Shown one piece after another: positions 49,110 through 60,755 of a stretch of DNA of 64,000 bases; the stretch's first letter is position 1, and each line of letters begins with the position of its first letter. The notes below the pieces were generated by a model, which saw nothing but the letters and a program-made list of their open reading frames with translations, was not told the DNA's origin and searched no databases. The DNA lies in NCBI GenBank assembly GCA_002914805.1, contig JXTB01000341.1, forward strand, positions 123,562 through 187,561, read 5' to 3'. Position numbers and translations under genes: made by a program. Origin of the DNA: Parasponia andersonii. Taxonomy: Eukaryota > Streptophyta > Magnoliopsida > Rosales > Cannabaceae.

Positions 49110-51846
49110 ATTGCTGGTGTTTATTGGAATAAATTTCTAGAAAATATTTTCATAAAATTATTTTCAAGAATACCATAGTTTTGTAAAATCAAGAAACGTA
49201 GCGAAATTGGTCGTATAAAATTTTTCTTATTACAAAACGTTTCAGATCGTGGTCTAACATGAATTAACTCTTGATCTAGACAAGAATAATACCTGGATTC
49301 GCTCCACAATCTTCTCCTCTTCCCGTCTATTCTCGAAAGTCATTTGATTGATCCGGTGGGTGGTCACCTTCTTGATTCCCAACAAAGAGATTTGCAGATG
49401 TACAAGAAGACAATATTCTCAAACCGATTTCTCCGCGATGGCCAAAACACCAAGGAAAATGAATCCCTAGTAGTGGCCGACTTTCTCTGCTCTTTCTCTC
49501 TCTCTGTTTTCGTGTGACACTCTCTTCTCAATGAGTATTTCATGTGTAATACATGTATCTTGTTGCTAGAGAACTTTTCTCTTAAATATAGAGAGATTAG
49601 TAAACCCTAATGGGCTTATTGGATTTATTGGCCTCAACTGATAATCAAATGACTATTGGGCTTTAATTTGAGCTAGATAGGGGACCAGATAGATCCATAA
49701 AGCCCAAGCTCCAATGAACCATATACCCACTATCATAATTAACTCTTAATTATGATTAGACCTTGTCCATTAATATTAGAGCACACCACTATATGCCCAA
49801 TATTAAACTCTTGGACTAAATGTCATTTATTTTCTATGAAGCTTATTAACAATCAATTAGCTTGATCCATTTAGCATATACTATATCTGTAGACATACCC
49901 CCAATGCAATGCCATACTAGTAGGGTGAAATTACCGTATTACCCTTCTAGTACATATTTATCTTTGAGTTACCTTTTTTCATCTAATGGATAATAGTTGA
50001 CTACGGTGTTTGTATCTGCTCATACCAACATAATCAAATTCACATAGTGAATACCGGGGCCCTGGTTTATATTATCCAAATACTTGAAAAAAATTAAAGT
50101 GACATCATATGCATAGTGTCCATCATGAAAAATGTTCTACACATTTCATATACCTTATCTTCCAAGATACTGGAGTTCGAACCATAAATCGGAACTAGTC
50201 CTTTAGTAACCCAAAAAGACCAAACACATAAAAGTAAGTTCGTTAATCATTAGGATTAAGGTCTTCTACAATAGTGCTAGATTAGTAAAATTAGAAATTT
50301 GAGTTACAGTACTTAACCTCAAAATTCTAATTCACTAAGTCCTTTTCGATGCTGTTATAACTTTCTTATAATACACTAGTGTTTCTATCCGAAGACTCAC
50401 TTCGATAATTAGAGACTTTATTAATTAAATAGATAACACTACATTCTATGGCATAGTAAAGTATTCCATCTTCAATATGCAGAATGTGAATAATTTAATT
50501 TAGACATAATGAAATAAAGAATATAATGTCTCTCATATATGAACTCATCATATGAATAATTCTTTATTACTCATTTCATGTCTTAGAATCTTTTAGATGT
50601 TTGCATAAGATAAACATACACATCACATGTATATCAATGGGATATAAAAGAAATAGAAATTCATAACAAAGAATTTATTAATAAAAATAGATACTAAATA
50701 ATCTAATAAATATTGTTTATAATGTCTAAATAATAAACTACTTTATAGGACATTATTCCAATAGTGGATACTATGAATTTTGGGAACCTGAAGATGGAGG
50801 TGAAAATGCTAGCCATGACAATAAAGCTATTAGGTTTATGAGCAATGAACATAAAAAACATTTTGAAAATGATCTGAAGTCGATAGTTTCAAGAGTGGAA
50901 GGAATATCTTCTATGTTTAACGTTGTAGTTTTTGTTATGATCCTATTAGTAATTGTGATATGGATTAAGTGAGTGGAGATAATATAAAAGTTATATGCTA
51001 TCTATAAATGTTGTAAGAAAGAGTAAGAAATCAACTGTTGTTGAATAGTACTTATAGCAAAACAGTAGTATGTAGAACCAGTTATATGCAACTTTAAATT
51101 AAATATTTTGGAATCTTCTCTCTCTCATGGTTTGTTTTTAATAAGTTTGCAAATTCTGATCAAAAGAAAGTGAATTGAGTTAGCATATACATTGAAAAGC
51201 ATAGACCTGCATTTTGGCAAGCAAAAAATAGGACAAATAATTCTACTTGCATTTTGGCACGGTTGTAGATGTATTTTGTCAAGGTTGTATATTTATTGAT
51301 TTTCGAAAGGTTGCATATGCATTTGAAAGCATGCACATGCATACTCAATATGAGTTAAGTTAGCATACATAGATTAAAAAGGTTGGACCTGCATCATTGC
51401 AAGCCAAAAATAAGGAAAATATCCTATTTGGATTGTAGCAAACTTGCAAATACAAATATCAACTTGTATTTATTATCCTAAGAAATAAAAAGAAAAAAAT
51501 TTTAAAATATGGATCCACCTAATATAGTGACAAACAAAAAGGAATAGCCACCAAATAGATTTTCCATTCATTTTTAAAAAGATCCAAGTACATATATTTG
51601 ATACTTGCTCCCCTGTAGGCTGTGGTACTTTGGTCTTAACAGACCTTAATAGTTCCAAAAAAAGTGGTTACCATACCCACTTTAAAACCTATAACATGTC
51701 ACTTTGGCCTTAACAATTCCAAAAGAAGTTACTACACCTATCATACGACTTGCAGAAAATTGCACTTTGGCCTTCGCAGACTTTAACAGTTTCAAAACTA
51801 GTGGCCATATAATATATTAATATAAGTCTTAATTATATACTTCAAT

Positions 51847-54800
51847 TTAAAATGCAGCAAACTCAGAAACATCTTGAGTTAGCTGACTTGCCAAAGTCTG
51901 AGTTGAGCTTTCAAGTTATCCTCCATCACCATTGTGTGCAGTTGTAGGCCCTGAAATACTAGCATAATAAGCAGCTACAATATTTGTCATTGTAGCATGG
52001 TGAGTAGCCGCAGGCCTCGGAGCACTAGCATTTCTACATTTGTTTTGAGTAGCTCGAAGTTGAACTTTTGCAGGTTGAGCAGGTTAATCTACAATAGTTG
52101 ATGCTGGCCTCTTTCCTTTAGCCTTTCTTCCTACATTGCTCCTAGTAGAGGGTCCTTGGCATGAACGCGCATTATGACCATAAATTCCACATTGACCACA
52201 ATTCATTGTTGCATACCTGCATATTACTGGTCTAGCTTCATCTCTATCTCTCCTTCGATGCTTTTTTGGCCTACTGGAGGCCTTACTAGTTTAGGAGGAG
52301 CCAAAAGTTGATCATCATCGAATTAAGGCCACAAACCCTCGTATGGAATAGCATGAATTGCTCCAGAATAACATTTCCTCTAGGTCTCCGTGTGAAAGTA
52401 AGGATCACAAAAGTCTACAGCTTGTCCTCGAATGGAATTGATTACTGCCATTGCATGGACACAAGGAATTCCTCTCACTTCCTACTAACCACAGTCACAA
52501 GATCTATCGTTCAAACTAACTTTAACACGCCTCTCATCATAGTCGACCTATGTGAACAACATATAAACAAAATTTTATCATACCAAATAAGTTATAAAAT
52601 TGCAACTTATATAGAGTATTACTAAATGTGCCAGCACAATGGTCAATATTGGCTGATACTGAAAAAAATTGATAAAAAATATACTAAAGTACCTGAAATT
52701 CATAATCACATGTACGATAGACTCTAGCACTTCGGGCTTGGTTCAACAATTTGTTCACTCTAACGCTAGGAGTGAGTACTTGGTCCCACCTTGCTGCAGT
52801 AGTGGCTCTAGAATATAAACACGACATAATCTTCATTCTTAATCCTTCTAGTAAAACCATTGGAGGTCTAAAATACAACTTATCTAGCCAGCTGTTAAAT
52901 GACTCACAAAAGTTATTAGTTAAGTGTTCAACCTTAACTCTCGTGTCATGTGCATGCCTAGCCCAATGTTTGGTTAGTATTTGTAATAACCACTTATATG
53001 CCTCACCATTCATAGCTTTCATCATATCTATCACTCGAACGAAATGTTCAAAATTTGCAGTCTCAGCTGCTTCCCAAAATAGATTTTTCAATCCTATTCC
53101 AGGGTATTTCTTCTCAAAGTTCTTGAGAATATGGAAGCAACAATATTGATGTAAGGCAGTTGGTACTCTAGAATGTACAACTTCAATAAGACCTTACAAA
53201 AAGTAGATTATGAATAATATCTGAAATAAAAGAAATAAGTAAAATAATAGCTGCAAGTGAAAAAAAATAAACAAAATTAATAAATTAAAAATTAAAAAAA
53301 AAAACCTTTTGAAGATTTTGGCATGCATGTCTCGGCCTGCAGATTCAACCAAATGCTCCAGAAATTACATCCAACTTGTTGTGCTTTCTTGTTCAACTAT
53401 AGCATATGCAAGTGGATAAAATCCTAGATTTGCATCAACACTCACTACAGCAAGCATAATTCCTCTATATGGTCCCTTAAGATGGCAACCATCCAACCCT
53501 ATAAAAGGCCTACATCTATTGAGAAAACCAGCTACTGCACCTTCCAAACATATAAAACATCGCTGAAACCTAGGGATGGGTATTGGTTCAATAGGGATGG
53601 GTCCTAGGTCACCATGGATAGAATCAGGTTCCATAGGAATAGGTTCTGGTTGAATAAGGCTCTGAATAATTGCAGTGGTTCCTGGATTTGTTAACAACAC
53701 CATATGGTAATAGTTTCTTAGTTTAGCATATGACGCAACATGATCTTCTTTTGCTTCCCCTCTTGCCTTATTTCTTGCCCTGTACAGTTTTATTTTCTCC
53801 ACCTCTAATCCAAACCAATTCTTAAGTAATGTTCTCATGGCTTGCAAACTCAGATACGGGTCTACTTTGAAATCAGCCTCTAAAGCTTTTGTGATCCATG
53901 TAGCTGTAGCAGATTTGTTCGACATTACCACTTGACATGTGTGATAGTTGTNGTTCAAAATTTGCAGTCTCAGCTGCTTCCCAAAATAGATTTTTCAATC
54001 CTATTCCAGGGTATTTCTTCTCAAAGTTCTTGAGAATATGGAAGCAACAATATTGATGTAAGGCAGTTGGTACTCTAGAATGTACAACTTCAATAAGACC
54101 TTACAAAAAGTAGATTATGAATAATATCTGAAATAAAAGAAATAAGTAAAATAATAGCTGCAAGTGAAAAAAAATAAACAAAATTAATAAATTAAAAATT
54201 AAAAAAAAAAACCTTTTGAAGATTTTGGCATGCATGTCTCGGCCTGCAGATTCAACCAAATGCTCCAGAAATTACATCCAACTTGTTGTGCTTTCTTGTT
54301 CAACTATAGCATATGCAAGTGGATAAAATCCTAGATTTGCATCAACACTCACTACAGCAAGCATAATTCCTCTATATGGTCCCTTAAGATGGCAACCATC
54401 CAACCCTATAAAAGGCCTACATCTATTGAGAAAACCAGCTACTGCACCTTCCAAACATATAAAACATCGCTGAAACCTAGGGATGGGTATTGGTTCAATA
54501 GGGATGGGTCCTAGGTCACCATGGATAGAATCAGGTTCCATAGGAATAGGTTCTGGTTGAATAAGGCTCTGAATAATTGCAGTGGTTCCTGGATTTGTTA
54601 ACAACACCATATGGTAATAGTTTCTTAGTTTAGCATATGACGCAACATGATCTTCTTTTGCTTCCCCTCTTGCCTTATTTCTTGCCCTGTACAGTTTTAT
54701 TTTCTCCACCTCTAATCCAAACCAATTCTTAAGTAATGTTCTCATGGCTTGCAAACTCAGATACGGGTCTACTTTGAAATCAGCCTCTAAAGCTTTTGTG

Positions 54801-55018
54801 ATCCATGTAGCTGTAGCAGATTTGTTCGACATTACCACTTGACATGTGTGATAGTTGTTGTAACTTTTCACCATAAAGGTTATGCCATCTGGAGATGGAG
54901 AAGTATGGATACGCCATAGACAACCAGAAGCTCTACATTTAGCTATGACTCTCTCACTACAATATTTAATCTTAAGCAATTCGAATCCCATTATAACGGC
55001 AAACTCAATAAAATAATT
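51847..55018 (-). pseudogene. MuDR-type transposase remnant
   Basis: Minus strand in order: a MuDR DNA-binding region near 55010-54840 (MGFELLKIKYCSERVIA, CRASGCLWRIH, NNYHTCQVV); a linker with LEADFKVDPYLS; the catalytic core start at 54390-54300 (PFIGLDGCHLKGPYRG, LAVVSVDANLGFYPLAYA). After a probable intron (53307 to about 53199 in the left copy) comes GLIEVVHSRVPTALHQY, then LFWEAAETANFEHF and VEHLTNNFCESFNSW. The SWIM finger follows near 52500 (SCDCG, EVRGIPCVHAMAV), then a CCHC knuckle near 52190 (CGQCGIYGHNARSC). Stops occur in the SWIM finger (two in succession), after HTET, after GLWP and after TTSWM. The N-terminal Met and first residues of the longest frame (54272-55090) come from the adjacent retroelement. 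906 bp of the gene appears twice (see the separate entry). Confidence 0.85.
53046..54858. repeat. 906-bp perfect direct duplication joined by one N
   Basis: 53046-53951 and 53953-54858 appear identical, including the long poly-A-rich intron tract, with a single N at 53952 between them. This is more likely overlapping contig ends joined without merging than biological duplication. Confidence 0.85.
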
Positions 55019-55136
55019 GCCGATGGCCCGAGAAAACATGCGGAGGGGATTGAGCAGCGCAATAAAACATTTGCCAGCTGACCTCGCCAAGAATTATGCC
55101 ACAGGGATCACATCGCTTGTCGAAGACCTCAGGGGG

Positions 55137-55358
55137 CACCTTAGCTACGCACAGGCAAAAGGCAAATGGGACCAGGGTCTACCCATTGAAAGTAGACCCT
55201 CCCTAGAGAGCACTTAAGCTAAGTGTGGGCAAAAGGAAAAAGGGGACAGGGTCTACCCGTTGGAAGCAGACCCTCCCCAGAGAGCGCCTTAGCTAAGCGC
55301 AGGCAGGAAGTAAATGGAACTAAGATCTACCCATTGGAAGTAGGTCCGAGCAAGACTA
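55137..55358. repeat. Three 74-bp tandem units downstream of the copy B gene
   Basis: Units start at 55137, 55211 and 55285 with CTTAGCTAAGCGC-like sequence, then GGGTCTACCC and GAAGTAGACCCTCCC. Period is 74 in both steps; the units have diverged. Confidence 0.8.
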
Positions 55359-56021
55359 AGCGCGAAAGCAGAAATTACAACCAAGTTCTGTTTATTATTG
55401 CTTATATTACAAGATGCTTGGTCGACACAGACGCAGACCCGGTATCTCTATTTGTAAGAAGCAGGTCTCGGGTGGACTCGCAAGGACACGTCGGAGTGGT
55501 AACGTCCTGTTCGCTCCCGAAAAGAGCCAAGCCCAGGCTTCCTCCTCTGAAGCGACAGGTCTAAACAGTTGTCGACCAATTCTTGGAGCTGGTTCTTGGC
55601 GCATTCCCATTTAGGGTTGGAGAAGTCCAGCCATACGCGCGGATCATAATCTGCTAACATGAGTCATAACGGAAGTTACACATCCTCAAAGTCAGGTGAG
55701 CCGGAACCCACATCCCAATCTCCGAAGTTGACCTCGTCAGTTGCAGCGTAAGGGGAATTCGCTAGTAACTCCGCATCATATACGATTGGGCCAGACCCAG
55801 AGGCCGGGCAAACCGCCGACAAAGGAATGGTATCGTATACGATGCCTGACCCTGACCACGGATGCAAGCAACAAAAATAATATAATAATGTATATAATAG
55901 ATCACATAGAATAAATGTGAGAAGAATAAGCTGTTTTATTATTTAAACAGTTGCTTGCAACATGGATCAGCTCTACACAGAGTGGTCAGCACTTTACAAA
56001 GGTACATAAAGGGGAGAGTCC

Positions 56022-59000
56022 CTAGTTACCTCCGGGGAGGGAAGCGATGTTGGCTTTGAAGCTTGAGCCAGCCACAGCGGAATCGGAATAGTTGCTGGAC
56101 AAGACGACCGTGCTTGACCCTCCGCCCGTCAAGGCGCCCTTGCCAGGCTGATCCCTAGAGACCTCCGTAGCTTGTTCTGGCAGACTCGGAGCAAGGGCAG
56201 TCTCATTGGCAACAAAAGCAGATGTAGAGGGCCCATCTTTATCTTCGTTGAGCATCTTCAACACATCAGCAGGGTACACGATATTAATCTCGTCCCCTAA
56301 CTGTTGTATGTAGTACCTGACGGAATAATGGTCTCTCTCGACACCTTTCTGCTCATCGAATTGGTCTGACGTTACCATCTCTACGTGGCCTTCGAACTCC
56401 ATGTTATCCCAGCCAGACCTGTAGCTCTTCACAGAAAGCCTCTTGTACCTTGTCTTCAGCTTCTCTGCATCTGCCAGTCTATCCCTCAGCGCAGCTAATC
56501 TCAGCTCTGCTTGCCGCTGCGATAAGTCGATCAAAATATTGTTAATATCGGCGAGATCTTCGCCACGTTTGTGAGCCAACTCGACATGAGCCTCCATCAA
56601 TTTTTTGTGATCCGAATAGAGATGTCGGATTACCTTGTTGGACCGGTCGAGTCTACGCTACAAAGAATAGGCCTCAAGTTTGGTTTTCACCTCGGCTTTC
56701 CTCGCTTCCTTAGCCTCGTCGACGGTTCTGTCACGAGTGATGAAAGCCAGACCTATCTCCACCCCCGCATTCCGCAGTTTCTGCTCCTTGCCTCGAGCTC
56801 AGCCTGGCAGCCTCGGTTTGGACTAACCTGGTAGTCTCTGCCTTGGCCAATGCGGCGACTAGCTCCTCGCACCTGGCCCTTTCGATCCTCAAAGCGTGGG
56901 CCACCGCGCTGCTGACCCTAGCCTCGTCCAGGCTCCGGTACAAGTCGAAATCTGCCCTCAACGTGGTAAGGGTAGCCTTGCTCCGCTCGGCCATCATGGC
57001 TCGGGCATTCAGCTGCCCGGTCAGCTCACTAACATGAGAGGAGTAGAAGGACTAGACGGCATCTAGCTGTAAAGCGGGAGAAAGAGGAGTTAGTGGTCAG
57101 AGAGGACACTAAGAATCTGTTGCTTACAGTAAGACAAAACAAATTTGTGCGATGCTGCGGCTGGCTACAAGCTCTACATTCTCCGGGGAGAGCACCTCTA
57201 GCTCGGGCTCCGTAGCCGTGCCCTCTCCCTAGGCGTTGTTCGCGTCTGAGGAACGCGATTCCACCACGCCGACCGTGATGGCACCTTCACCCCTCACCGG
57301 ATGCACTCCAGCGACTTCTTTCGACGCCCCCAAAATGGCAAAGGTGGTGGCAGAGGAGATTGAGGCATCGCCGGGTGTACCCTCGATAAAAGAAGCTACA
57401 ACGACTGCTACTACGTCAGTAGCTTTGGCCGCTACCTCCGCCGAAGGAATGCCCTGGTATGATTTTTTGGTCTTGTCTTGACCAGCATCCTTAGACACGC
57501 CACCTTGTATGGATCTCCTCATCCTCATAAGAGTCAAAGTAGCCCCGTCATCGTTGCTGTCGGAAGCAGGGGCGGTTCTACCTCTCTTCCCTGCCGGGCT
57601 CCCCTCTCCCTTGGATGAATCGGGTTCGCGATCTCGCTTCATGGAGACTGGGGGAGGGGAAGACAGCCAAGCCTTCAATCTCAGAGTCCCTCCGTGGAGG
57701 TCAACAATCTCTCCACTGGAGTAGGTGGTACCGGACCCCGCTTCTGCCTTCGAGCCAGAGCTGGGGGCAGAAGAGGACGGCGCAGAAGGCTCACTGGGCA
57801 GGCTCGAGGTGCCCCTTTGCCATGCATAACCTTTATGGCTGGCATCTCCCAGACCACGAGCCTGCCTATTTCGGGAGTTGGCACTACCCGCATTTCATCC
57901 TCGGTCACGAACAGACCTTCCAGGTCATCGTCTAAGCCTATTCTTGGGATGACAACTCCCGAGGCCTCGTCCTTCGAGGACACCACAGAACGCTGACCAG
58001 CAGGGACCTTGGTACGAGCCTTGTGCACAGCGGTCTTCCCCTTGACCAGGGAGGGGTCTGCCAAAGGGCCTGTGTCCAAACCTACAAAGAGCAAGCAACA
58101 TGGTTAAAACGCAGCATGACCTGACCGACGGAGCCCCAAGATATAAAAATGAACTCACCCTTAGCCCTCTTAAGGGCAGCATTTTCCTCCTTACGGAGCC
58201 TGGCACACTCCTCGGCCACGAGCTTCACCGCCTCTTCGAGCTTATGGCTAGTCAGCGCCACCAAGTCATTGGGATCCGCCAACTGGCTCGAGGCCGTGAT
58301 CTGACAGCCCACCATGGCAATGCGACCCTGCTCATCTCGGCGGAACTGGTTCAGGGCAGAGGCGTCAAGCTGGCTCCGAAGGTGCTTGGTGATGACCCAC
58401 ATGTCTAGTGGGAAGAGGAGATATGAGACCATCCTTAGCATCATATTCATCACCTGGGGATTCAGGACAGCCTGGATGTGTCAGCAATCCCCAGACGACC
58501 CGATGAGGATGATTCCATCCAGCTCCTGGAGCCTACCCGCCAACAGCCAAGGCTCGAATTTGCTTTCCTTCGCAGAGGCTACATAAGGCAAAACGTCACG
58601 AGTAAAAACGGACGAAATATGCACGGACCCAAAATTCACGACCCAATACTTACTTTGCAGAAAGAATGAGTGGATTTGAAAACACTCTCCGTTCACCCAA
58701 GGAGAGCACCACACCCCTTCGACGTCGTATATTCTGGAATAAGAGTCCCACTGCTTGTCCGACCTCGGCAAGCCCCAGAAGATGTGGTGCCCCAGGAGCG
58801 GCTGGAGATAGAAAGTGGGGTAAGAGCACTTTTTGGGGATGAGGATAAGCTCATAGGCATAGAAAACTACTTCCAGGTCAATATGCGTGTTGAGGAGGAC
58901 GGACAAGGCAGAAATCCCCATCAGGATCATGATTCCATTAGCATTGAGCTGCAACAGATAAATCCCCGTAAGACTAAAGAACTGGTGGACCAAGGGAGGA

Positions 59001-59197
59001 AGAGGAAACCGCAACCACTCCAGATGCCTCCTCCCCAAGATGATGGAGCCTTCCGGAGCAGAGGGGTAAAGGTACCAGTCTGCCAGGCCATCGACCCTCT
59101 CCAAAGTGATTCCGCTGAGGAAGCAGAGCTGCCTCCTCAATGACCCTAATTCGGAATCTGCAACGGGGCGGAGTTTCTAACTCAAATTCAGGGCCAT
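56022..59197 (-). pseudogene. Transposase_28 protein gene of copy B, broken
   Basis: Exons equivalent to copy A: 59197-58159 (LRFPLPPLVHQFFS, NANGIMILMG, LILIPKKCSYPTFYLQP), 58081 to about 57150, and 57066-56022 (coiled coil with LSQRQAELRLAALRDRLAD, then RSGWDNMEFEGHVEMV). The first intron (58158-58082) has GTGAGT and TTTGTAG borders at the same place as in copy A, so it predates the split of the copies. Damage: a TAG at codon 7, a TGA after SSGDC in exon 1, a degraded second donor and frame breaks in exon 2 and in the coiled coil near 56700-56800. The role of the protein is unknown. Confidence 0.75.
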
Positions 59198-59299
59198 CGT
59201 GTTAGGTGCAGTTGAAGAAGACGAAAGGTTCTAGAAAAAAGGAGATGCGGAAACCCTAAGATTTGAGAAAGCTGGAATACTTGGAGATTTTGATAAAGT

Positions 59300-60360
59300 A
59301 AGAAATGAGGGTAAATGAGGCTTTTATAGAGGGAGAGCCGAAGAGTTTTTCTTGGAGAAGAGCAGGGCAAGGAAGACGGAGGCATTAGAATTTCAAAAAT
59401 TTGAAAAAATTATGACACGGGATGGCGTGCCCCAACATCGGCAATTGGGGAGGAGTGACGGTGGGGGAGCTAAGTGTATCCCTCGAATTAGAGGACCAGA
59501 GAAACAATTTTCCCACTTGATGGGTACGAATCCATCAAATAGGAAAATGGGTGCAGTTGTGGGACCCGTTCCAAAAACATACACCACGTAGACGATTAAG
59601 TAGTAAAATAGGTCACAAGCGGGACACACCATCCAACACATATCCAAAGTGACTGATTAAAGGCCACACGAGTCGCATGTGATACCGCATAGACCCATGG
59701 GCTGTCCGAGGCCAGGGTTGAACCCATCCCAGTTCCTGGATGGATTCGGCCCAGTCCGATTCTTACCTCGACAGCTGGGGGTCGAGAGTCTCAAGGGTCT
59801 TCTGCCAGAATATCGTGGGAAACAGCTCACCGCTCCAGACTCAGGCAGAGCATTTAATGCAATCCTGGGTAGGTGCGCGCATTGGGCAACTCGTCCTGAC
59901 AGAGCGGCGGCTTGTCAAAATCTCATCCCCGATAGGTTAGAGTCGTAGGGGACGGCGGAAAACATGCCGCGACGATGCAAGGGAGATCACAGTAATCATG
60001 ACCCATGATTTATGGAGTAAGTCGTAATGGAAAAAAGTACTCGATCCCGGGATCGAGAGCCAGAAAGTTCCCAGTTCTAGGATTATACATATAAGCCTTG
60101 TTTCCTCCATAAAGTGATATACAAGAGACAATACAATATACAAAAAATGTTTACAGAGAAAAACAAAATCCTTGCTGTTCAATATCAGGGATAAATTACT
60201 GACTTAAGCATCGAATAGTCTTTGCAGGTGGCCACCCCCGCCTCTCTGTCTCAGCCCGAAGCTAAAGACATTCCGAGATAGCAAGGATATATGGATAGTG
60301 GGTGGATACTTCGTCAGAAGTTCAGAGACACGTGGACGGCTGGTAAGAACAGCACCAACA
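59300..60360 (-). repeat. LTR-like region of copy B
   Basis: It is colinear with 3600-4688 of copy A: CCACTTGATGGGTACGAATC block near 59515, GCATTTAATGC, GGTAGGTGCGCGC and the outer tip with GGTGGCCACCCCCGCCTCTC. The inner limit is not defined. Confidence 0.5.
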
Positions 60361-60728
60361 GTTAGCTAAACTACAATTCAAAATCCAAAATACTGCAACG
60401 ATACCTCCAATTGATTGCCATGTGAATAGTGAAGCAAATGTGACAAGAATTATTTAAGTTTACAGCAGAAAGTGAGAGACGGGAATGTTGAGGGGCATAT
60501 TTGTGATTCCCCTAATTTAAATCCAATGTTTGGTCAAAATTTTAATTTAAGGGACCTAGTGTCAAAACAGGAAAAGTAAAGGGACAAACACGCCAATGAC
60601 CCAAAGAAAAAAAAAAGTAAAAGAAAAAGAAAGAACGCTATTGCGATTCACGGATTGCATATACACGTCAGATAACAATTGGATACTCCACCGGGCCATC
60701 ATGATACACGCCGCAGCAGATCACAAAC
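60361..60728. other. Intergenic upstream of RPS28
   Basis: A 370-base AT-leaning stretch between copy B and the RPS28 promoter. No gene is seen. Confidence 0.5.
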
Positions 60729-60755
60729 AAACCCTACTCTTAGAAGCTATAAATA
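60729..60755 (+). promoter_or_regulatory. RPS28 core promoter: telo-box and TATA box
   Basis: AAACCCTA at 60729-60736 is followed by TATAAATA at 60748-60755. Transcription would start about 30 bases later, giving a pyrimidine-rich leader exon (CGTCCTCTTCC) that ends at 60846. Confidence 0.75.

Larger units (their letters stand above)
47544..50763 (-). mobile_element. Non-autonomous LTR element (TGTTGGAA...CCAGCA family) inserted in the GRF gene
   Basis: A perfect 5-bp duplication GTGGA flanks it (47539-47543 and 50764-50768). The 5' LTR is 50763-49112 (1,652 bp; outer end TATTGGAATAATG, inner end AACACCAGCA), followed by a primer-binding site. The 3' LTR is represented only by about 160 bp at 47544-47705. 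Between them are an AT-rich region and a GC-rich block, but no gag or pol. It has the same LTR as 35914-37577 and 26066-27340. Most of the 3' LTR was deleted after insertion. Confidence 0.85.
47358..50972 (+). pseudogene. GRF-type zinc-finger protein with C-terminal membrane segment, split by an LTR element
   Basis: The ATG at 47358 directly follows an acceptor-like TTTTTATAG. Codons 1-62 end at 47543, the last base of the left target duplication; reading resumes in the same frame at 50769 after the right copy and ends at TGA 50970. The whole is 129 codons. The GRF finger pattern is visible: CLC at residues 23-25, NGRLFFRCPE with Cys47, SCG with Cys61, then YYEFWEPED. After an acidic linker, FNVVVFVMILLVIVIWIK at about 111-128 is a single hydrophobic segment. 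Two TAG codons at 47451 and 47466 interrupt the finger between CxC and NGRLFF. GRF fingers bind nucleic acid in characterised proteins; small GRF-membrane proteins are common in plant genomes, with unknown role. The stops and the 3.2-kb insertion make this a pseudogene. Confidence 0.8.
46470..55018 (-). mobile_element. Mutator-like element (MULE) with convergent GRF-finger gene; right end lost
   Basis: The minus-strand transposase (51847-55018) faces a plus-strand GRF zinc-finger/membrane gene (47358-50972). Their 3' ends are about 870 bases apart. The right end is cut off at about 55018 by Transposase_28 element copy B, which removes the transposase start and the right terminus. The left limit is a guess: GGGTTAATATCAATTTTAT at 46470 has the look of a MULE terminus, but its partner is gone. 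Grouping both genes in one element is an inference from the MuDR-like convergent arrangement. Confidence 0.45.
55019..60360 (-). mobile_element. Transposase_28-bearing LTR-type element, copy B
   Basis: It has the same layout and orientation as copy A: LTR-like right end finishing ...AGCACCAACA at 60360 (TGTTGGTGCTG on the minus strand), three-exon gene at 56022-59197, then a downstream part similar to copy A's 1-358 (CCCATTT.GGGTTGGAGAA, CATACGCG.GGATCA near 55610). The left border at about 55019 is abrupt, directly against the MULE transposase, with no left LTR visible, so the element is truncated there or joined by deletion. Confidence 0.75.

Noticed and set aside
53365-53958. A second MuDR transposase frame
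   Set aside because: It is the exact duplicate of 54272-54865, joined by one N; treated as an assembly artefact, not a second gene.
54866-55090. Apparent transposase N-terminus MARSAGKCFIALL...
   Set aside because: The first ~25 residues are encoded by the neighbouring retroelement; the true MULE start is lost.
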